A program made the position numbers and the translations under genes. From NCBI GenBank assembly GCA_902489745.1, contig CABUBB010000002.1:1-64000 (forward strand): 64,000 nucleotides of DNA. Reading direction: 5' to 3'. The notes beneath the pieces are model-generated. The model was not told the origin of the DNA and ran no database searches. It was given only the letters and a program-made list of their open reading frames with translations. Each line of letters starts with the position of its first letter. The first letter of the stretch is position 1. This DNA is from Metaruminococcus_A sp003150405 (GTDB lineage: Bacteria; Bacillota; Clostridia; Oscillospirales; Ruminococcaceae). Of this stretch, positions 59,759 to 64,000 are shown one piece after another.

Positions 59759-60475
59759 TTGGAACAACTCAGTTTTAAACTCGAGGTATTCGAAGGCCCT
59801 CTTGACCTTCTGCTTCATCTCATTGCAAAACATAAGCTTGACATTCAGGATATTGAAATTTCCAGCCTTTTGGAGCAGTACCTGGAATACATTGCCCAAA
59901 TGAAGCTCGCCGACCTTGAAGTCGCAAGCGAGTTTCTTGAAATGGCAGCCCGTTTGGTCTACATCAAAACCGTTTCTCTTCTGCCAAAGCACGAGGAGGC
60001 GGAAGAACTCAAGCGGGAACTCACCGGCGAATTGCTGGAGCTTTCCGCCATTAAGTACGTTGCGTCCCGCCTTGCAGAAATGAACCGCAATTACCAGGTT
60101 TTTGTCCGGATACCCCAGCCTGTTGAGGTGGATGCTACCTACCGGCGCACTCATGAGCCGCCGGAGTTGTTTACGGCCTATTTAGCTGTAATGGGGCGTG
60201 GCAAGCGCAGGCTCCCACCGCCCGCCAGTGAGTTTACGCCGTTGGTCAGCCGGCGGGTTGTTTCGGTTACCTCGCGCATTGTTCATCTCCTTCGTCGGCT
60301 TTATCGCACTGGACATGCCCGCTTGCAGGATTGCTTTGATTCCACGGACCGCTCCGAATTGGTCGCCACCTTTCTCGCTGTGCTTGAACTGGTAAAAAGC
60401 GGCCGGCTTTACCTCAATGAGGAAAATACCGAAATTTATTTTAACCAGGATAGGGTAAAACACCATGCAGATTGA
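59759..60475 (+). CDS. scpA: Segregation and condensation protein A
   Basis: This 238-residue kleisin bridges the heads of the SMC dimer in the chromosome-condensing complex. The N-terminal FKLEVFEGPLDLLLHLIAKHKLDI is the family signature, and the C-terminal winged-helix region with ELVATFLAVLELVKSGRL binds SMC. It starts at TTG 59759, 11 bases after the M50 gene, with only a weak ribosome binding site, so coupling is likely. Its end overlaps scpB by 11 bases. Confidence 0.95.
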   Translation: MEQLSFKLEVFEGPLDLLLHLIAKHKLDIQDIEISSLLEQYLEYIAQMKLADLEVASEFLEMAARLVYIKTVSLLPKHEEAEELKRELTGELLELSAIKYVASRLAEMNRNYQVFVRIPQPVEVDATYRRTHEPPELFTAYLAVMGRGKRRLPPPASEFTPLVSRRVVSVTSRIVHLLRRLYRTGHARLQDCFDSTDRSELVATFLAVLELVKSGRLYLNEENTEIYFNQDRVKHHAD

Positions 60476-61130
60476 AATTAGCCAGTATAAAGCGCAGATG
60501 GAAGCTGTACTTTTCGCTTCGGGCGAGCCTTTTCCCATAGCGCGTCTTGCCGAGGTTCTGGAGGTCACCGAGGAAACGGTGCTTCAGGTTGCCACCCTTT
60601 TAAAGGACGATTATGACCGCGCGGAACGGGGCATGATGTTATTGTTCCTTGAGGACAGCCTTCAGCTCTCTACCAAGGACATTTATGCAGATGTTGTCCG
60701 TGCCGCCCTGGAGGTTCGGCGCAATGCGCCGCTTTCGCAGGCGGCAATGGAGGTGCTTTCCATTATTGCCTACAATCAGCCGGTTACCAAGAGCTTTGTC
60801 GAACAGGTGCGTGGGGTGGAAAGTGGCCAGATTGTCAACAATCTGGCTGAAAAGGGCCTGGTGGAAGAGGCGGGCCGTCTCGACGTTCCCGGCCGACCGA
60901 TTGCTTACCGCACCACCCTCCATTTTCTGCGTTGTTTCGGCATTGAGTCGCTGGAACAGCTTCCGCCGCTGCCTGACCAGAGCGGCCAGGTCATGCTGGA
61001 CGAATACATTGCCGGGGAGCGCGGCGCCGCTCAAGCCGAGGGCAGGGCGGGGGAATCACCGGCCGCTCCGGAGGATGACCAATCCGGCGGATCTGTATCG
61101 TCTGCGGATCCGGGCGGACAAGCGGAATAA
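60465..61130 (+). CDS. scpB: Segregation and condensation protein B
   Basis: This 221-residue ScpB has two winged-helix domains that bind the ScpA linker. Seen are AVLFASGEPFPIARLAEVLEV at the N-terminus, AALEVLSIIAYNQPVTKS (here AMEVLSIIAYNQPVTKSFVE) and VPGRPIAYRTTLHFLRCFGI. The last 35 residues are an acidic, Ala/Gly-rich tail not needed by the family. ATG 60465 lies inside scpA. About 410 bases without a supported gene follow. Confidence 0.95.
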   Translation: MQIEISQYKAQMEAVLFASGEPFPIARLAEVLEVTEETVLQVATLLKDDYDRAERGMMLLFLEDSLQLSTKDIYADVVRAALEVRRNAPLSQAAMEVLSIIAYNQPVTKSFVEQVRGVESGQIVNNLAEKGLVEEAGRLDVPGRPIAYRTTLHFLRCFGIESLEQLPPLPDQSGQVMLDEYIAGERGAAQAEGRAGESPAAPEDDQSGGSVSSADPGGQAE

Positions 61131-61537
61131 CCGCTGTATTTCAATGCGGGCAGAAATTGCTTCTCATTTGTAAAAGCCCCACAACACCAGCAGCCTGGTT
61201 GGAAAACGAGGTGTGAATCCGTGGCATGTATGCAAATGCCAGCGGTTTTGTTGGCAAACAGAACGCTTACAGCGGTATCGGTGTTGCGGCCTAATAAATT
61301 GGTTCTGCTAGAAAATAAAACCAAAAACGGCGCTGGAACTGTAAAAAATCGGCTCGTTGTGTTCCCAAAGATAAAACCGGAACCGTTGTTTTAAAAATAG
61401 CCTGCTGTTGCCGGTTTAAGGATCTGTTTCTCGTCAAGGCACGGTCTGAAGGCTTGGTTTTATCAGATTTCCTTGTATTTCTTTCGTTTCGCCTCCCATT
61501 TCGGGAGAGCGCCCCATACCCTGACTGCAAAGAGGTG
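61131..61537. other. Intergenic region between scpB and the DUF2953 gene
   Basis: I find no supported gene in these 400 bases. A short inverted repeat, TGGCAT...ATGCCA (about 61221-61240), could fold, but no T tract follows. In many relatives scpB is followed closely by the DUF2953 gene, so the gap is larger than expected and may hold a promoter for the downstream sporulation-type genes. I cannot pick one out clearly. Confidence 0.45.
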
Positions 61538-61543
61538 ATGAAC

Positions 61544-62155
61544 GTGACAGGCTGGATCGTTGCTGGCGTTATTGCCGCGTTTTTTGCCCTGGTACTTGCT
61601 ACGACCGTTCATATTCGGGTTTCTTACCATGAAGATGGCCCAAGAATTTGGATTGGATTTTGGTGGTTCCGTTTCCGGCTTTATCCGCCGAAACCCAAAA
61701 AAGAAAAAAAGCCCAAAGCCAAGCCGGAAAAACAGCCCAAGGAACCTCTAAAAGAAGAACCGAAACCAGAAAAAAAACAGAAGCTTGATTTTGAGCTGGT
61801 AAAAAATCTCGTTAGTTCCGGCTTTAAGGGGCTGGGTGCCTTGTTCCGCCATTTGAAGTTTAAAATGTTTTTGCTTCGCATTGTCGTCGGCAGCGAGGAC
61901 GCCGCAGAATGCGCCATCCAATACGGCCGGATCTGCGCCGCTGTCCACGGCGGCCTTGCTGTAGCCAGCAATCTTGTGCATTTGAAGGCCAAAGAAATTT
62001 CCATTGACTGCGATTTTAAACGCAACGAAACCGAATTGGAGCTGGATGCGCAGGCGGGTATCCGCATCGTCTTTGTCTTTGGTGCTGTATTCAGTATGCT
62101 TTTCCGCTTCGCTGCCAATACTATAAGGAACAATAATACCAATAGGAAGGTGTAA
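61544..62155 (+). CDS. DUF2953 domain protein
   Basis: This protein of about 203 residues has an N-terminal membrane helix (WIVAGVIAAFFALVLATTVHI) and a DUF2953 domain. In between lies a Lys/Pro/Glu-rich linker with KEKKPKAKPEKQPKE (about residues 47-75). The C-terminal half includes VVGSEDAAECAIQYGRICAA, a DUF2953 hallmark. The function is unknown; its constant neighbour ytfJ suggests a sporulation link. The start is GTG 61544 (8 bases after GAGG) or ATG 61538. ytfJ follows four bases after its stop. Confidence 0.85.
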   Translation: MTGWIVAGVIAAFFALVLATTVHIRVSYHEDGPRIWIGFWWFRFRLYPPKPKKEKKPKAKPEKQPKEPLKEEPKPEKKQKLDFELVKNLVSSGFKGLGALFRHLKFKMFLLRIVVGSEDAAECAIQYGRICAAVHGGLAVASNLVHLKAKEISIDCDFKRNETELELDAQAGIRIVFVFGAVFSMLFRFAANTIRNNNTNRKV

Positions 62156-62159
62156 TGTT

Positions 62160-62573
62160 ATGAGCGAACATCCAATTCAGGGCTTAATGTCTACTGCGAT
62201 GCAGAAAATCCGAGAGATGATCGATGTTAATACCATCATTGGAGACCCTATCGTCACTCCGGATGGCACCACCATTATCCCGGTTTCCAAAGTCTCGTTT
62301 GGTTTTGCGTCCGGTGGTTCGGATCTGCCGACCAAGGTTCAAAAGGAGACCTTTGGCGGCGGCAGCGGCGCCGGTATCTCTATCAGTCCGATTGCTTTCC
62401 TCGTCGTTTCCGGCGGCGACGTCAAGCTCGTTCAGCTCTCAGAGGGGGACAGCGGCGCCATCGGCAAGGCGGTAGAGGCGCTGCCGGAGGTCATTGATAA
62501 AATCAGCGAGCTCTTCAAAAAAGACAAAAATGCCAAAAAGGGCAAGGCTGCTCAGCCGGACTGCAAAGAGTAA
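62160..62573 (+). CDS. ytfJ: Spore protein YtfJ (GerW) family
   Basis: This 137-residue protein has the YtfJ/GerW signature: GDPIVTPDGTTIIPVSKVSFGF near residues 28-49, a glycine-rich GGGSGAGISISPIAFLVV, and a basic tail. In Bacillus, GerW is needed for germination by some nutrient receptors. AGGAAGGTG lies before ATG 62160. It is cytoplasmic and tightly linked to the DUF2953 gene upstream and the dacF-like gene downstream. Confidence 0.93.
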   Translation: MSEHPIQGLMSTAMQKIREMIDVNTIIGDPIVTPDGTTIIPVSKVSFGFASGGSDLPTKVQKETFGGGSGAGISISPIAFLVVSGGDVKLVQLSEGDSGAIGKAVEALPEVIDKISELFKKDKNAKKGKAAQPDCKE

Positions 62574-62673
62574 AACCGAATAGGACGTGCCTGTGTCCGC
62601 ATATCTTTTTTTGAATGGATACAGGCGGCTTCGCACAAGCCTCCTGAATGCTCAACATTGGAGGCTTGAACAA

Positions 62674-63834
62674 ATGAAGCGTTTCCTGTCCCTCTGCATC
62701 GCCTTTCTTTTAATGCTTCCGGCCTTTTCGCAGCCGGCTGCCGCAGTGGAATACAACGGCCCCTGTTCGGCAAAGGCGGCGGTGCTCATTGAAGCTACAA
62801 CCGGCCGCATTCTTTACGCAAAGAATGAGAATACGGAGCTTCCTATGGCGAGCACCACCAAAATTATGTCGGCGATGCTTACGCTGGAGCAGGAAAACCT
62901 CGACGAATATTTTACCGTCGACCCGCAGGCCATCAAGGTAGAGGGTTCTTCTATGGGCCTTGTGGAAGGCGACCAGGTCACCCTGCGTATCCTTGCCTAC
63001 GGTATGCTGCTGCCTTCGGGCAATGACGCCGCCAATACGGCGGCTGTCCGCATTGGCGGCACTACCGAGGCATTTGTTGAAATGATGAACCAGCGCGCCG
63101 CCGACTTGGGGTTAAAAAACACTCATTTTGTAACCCCCTCTGGCCTGGATGCCGAAGGCCACCATTCCACCGCGCGGGATATGGCCTTTCTCGCCCGTGC
63201 CGCGCTCAAAAACCCGGATTTTCTCGCCATTTGCTCCAGCAAAAACGCCCAGCTTGAATTTGGCAATCCGCCGTTTAAGCGCTGGCTTAAAAACAGCAAT
63301 AAAATGCTTCAGAATTATGAGGGTGCCATTGGCGTAAAAACCGGCTTTACCGACGAGGCCGGCCGCTGCCTGGTCTCTGCCGCGCAGCGGGACGGCGTCA
63401 CCCTCATCTGCGTTACGTTAAACGATCCAAACGACTGGCAGGATACTGCCGACCTCTTTGATTATGGCTTTTCTCAGGTCACTGTTCAGCAAATTCCCGC
63501 CGATAAGGCAGGAGAGCTTTCGCTCACCGTCACCGGGGGCGAGCAGTCCCGCTGTGCAGTTGTACCCTACGGCGCGGCGACTTCGGTTGTCGAGCCGTCC
63601 GAGCTGGCCACCCGGGTCCACCTTGACCGGTTTTACTATGCACCGGTGAATGCAGGGGATATTGTCGGCCGGGTGGAGTACTTATATGACGGTGAAGTTG
63701 TTGCCTCACAGCAGCTTATGGCGGCTGAAACGGTGGGGCGGGGGACTGCACCAGAACCGGACGGGGGATTTTTGGCCTCTCTCCTTCGCGCAATCGATGC
63801 GCTTATTGAGTTCATCCAGAGCTTTGGAAAATAG
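62674..63834 (+). CDS. dacF: D-alanyl-D-alanine carboxypeptidase (DacF-like), copy 2
   Basis: This 386-residue S11 carboxypeptidase has a signal peptide (residues 1-23, CIAFLLMLPAFSQPAAA) and the motifs STTKIM (near residue 61), SGN (in LPSGNDAANTA) and KTG (GVKTGFTDEAG). A PBP5-type beta domain and a C-terminal amphipathic anchor (LLRAIDALIEFIQSF) follow. In this gene neighbourhood (ytfJ upstream, an rluB-type gene downstream) the orthologue is DacF, used in spore cortex or wall trimming; the sporulation role is inference. GGAGG lies nine bases before ATG 62674. Confidence 0.93.
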   Translation: MKRFLSLCIAFLLMLPAFSQPAAAVEYNGPCSAKAAVLIEATTGRILYAKNENTELPMASTTKIMSAMLTLEQENLDEYFTVDPQAIKVEGSSMGLVEGDQVTLRILAYGMLLPSGNDAANTAAVRIGGTTEAFVEMMNQRAADLGLKNTHFVTPSGLDAEGHHSTARDMAFLARAALKNPDFLAICSSKNAQLEFGNPPFKRWLKNSNKMLQNYEGAIGVKTGFTDEAGRCLVSAAQRDGVTLICVTLNDPNDWQDTADLFDYGFSQVTVQQIPADKAGELSLTVTGGEQSRCAVVPYGAATSVVEPSELATRVHLDRFYYAPVNAGDIVGRVEYLYDGEVVASQQLMAAETVGRGTAPEPDGGFLASLLRAIDALIEFIQSFGK

Positions 63835-63855
63835 GACGTCAGAAAGGATTACAAC

Positions 63856-64000
63856 GTGGAAAAAATCAGACTGCAAAAGGTATTGTCAGACATTGGCTAT
63901 TGCTCCCGCCGCAAGGCGGAGGAGCTGATCGCCCGGGGCAAGGTGAAGGTCAACGGCCATCCGGCTGAAATCGGCATGAAGATCGACCCGCGGGCCGACC
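63856..64000 (+). CDS. RluB/RsuA-type pseudouridine synthase, cut by window edge
   Basis: Only the first 48 codons are in the window. They encode an S4 RNA-binding domain: IRLQKVLSDIGYCSRRKAEE followed by RGKVKVNGHPAEIGMKID, the typical start of 23S/16S rRNA pseudouridine synthases of the RluB/RsuA family. The gene starts at GTG 63856 with AGAAAGGA upstream, 21 bases after dacF. The catalytic domain lies outside. Confidence 0.88.
   Translation, partial: MEKIRLQKVLSDIGYCSRRKAEELIARGKVKVNGHPAEIGMKIDPRAD

Noticed and set aside
61031..61324. Minus-strand frame after scpB
   Set aside because: It overlaps the scpB end, has no ribosome binding site and its product has no recognisable pattern.
1..64000. 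CRISPR array, prophage, insertion sequence or defence island
   Set aside because: No regularly spaced repeats, transposase, integrase, phage structural or nuclease-type genes were seen in either strand.

Overview
This 64 kb window looks like a chromosomal segment of a spore-forming, low-to-mid GC Clostridia, most likely of the Oscillospirales/Ruminococcaceae type. I cannot name a species. The reasons are family-level. There is a glgB-glgC-glgD-glgA glycogen operon (GlgD is typical of Firmicutes). Sporulation-type proteins are present (YtaF-like, YtfJ-like, a CwlD-like amidase, DacF-like carboxypeptidases). Purine synthesis uses a clostridial split of PurH. Conserved Firmicutes gene strings occur (DUF512-der-plsY-gpsA; scpA-scpB-DUF2953-ytfJ-dacF-rluB; DUF177-rpmF). 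Promoters are of the SigA type with 17-nt spacers, and start sites carry strong GGAGG-like ribosome binding sites.

Layout. 1-1.4 kb: AT-rich, mostly empty DNA, then a small XRE regulator and a DUF6514-like protein. 1.5-5.1 kb: MoxR ATPase, DUF58 protein and polytopic membrane protein. 5.2 kb: a lone tRNA-Gln(CTG) with its own promoter and terminator. 5.4-9.5 kb: DUF362 Fe-S protein, unknown membrane protein, cell-wall amidase, radA, with a small Cys-rich gene overlapping the radA end on the other strand. 9.9-12.7 kb: a decaying stretch in which a lipid-linked-sugar flippase gene lies among three frameshifted genes, each broken at a visible short tandem duplication. 12.7-18.7 kb: glycogen operon. 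18.7-24.7 kb: XRE regulator, histidine phosphatase, corrinoid adenosyltransferase, proBA and two unknown membrane proteins. 25-28.6 kb (minus): tatD, metG, zinc-ribbon membrane protein. 28.8-38.2 kb (minus): purine operon purE-C-F-F2-M-N-O-H-D with a leader. 38.5-43.1 kb: SPFH and NfeD proteins, YtaF, orphan binding lipoprotein, DUF815 ATPase. 43.3-46.5 kb: ilvB-ilvN-ilvC. 46.6-49.7 kb: SMP-30-like protein and GH39 glycosidase. 49.8-58.4 kb: DD-carboxypeptidase, pgi, P-loop protein, DUF177-rpmF, DUF512-der-plsY-gpsA. 58.6-64 kb: rpmB (minus), M50 protease, scpAB, DUF2953, ytfJ, dacF, and the start of an rluB-like gene cut by the window edge.

How the genes work together. Glycogen synthesis is complete from glucose-1-phosphate to branched polymer. 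The purine operon covers many IMP-pathway steps but shows no purL/Q/S, purB or purK here. The ilv genes cover the first two common steps of branched-chain amino-acid synthesis. The proB-proA pair supplies proline precursors.

The most interesting signals are the following: (i) the purine operon leader, with a consensus-like promoter, a 44-codon ORF with a good ribosome binding site and an intrinsic terminator before purE whose 3' arm can also pair with part of the ORF; (ii) a PurF paralogue lacking the catalytic N-terminal cysteine directly after canonical purF; (iii) the pseudogene cluster with slippage-type duplications; (iv) a perfect palindrome beside a consensus promoter ahead of the SMP-30/GH39 genes. 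I see no CRISPR array, prophage, insertion sequence or obvious defence system.
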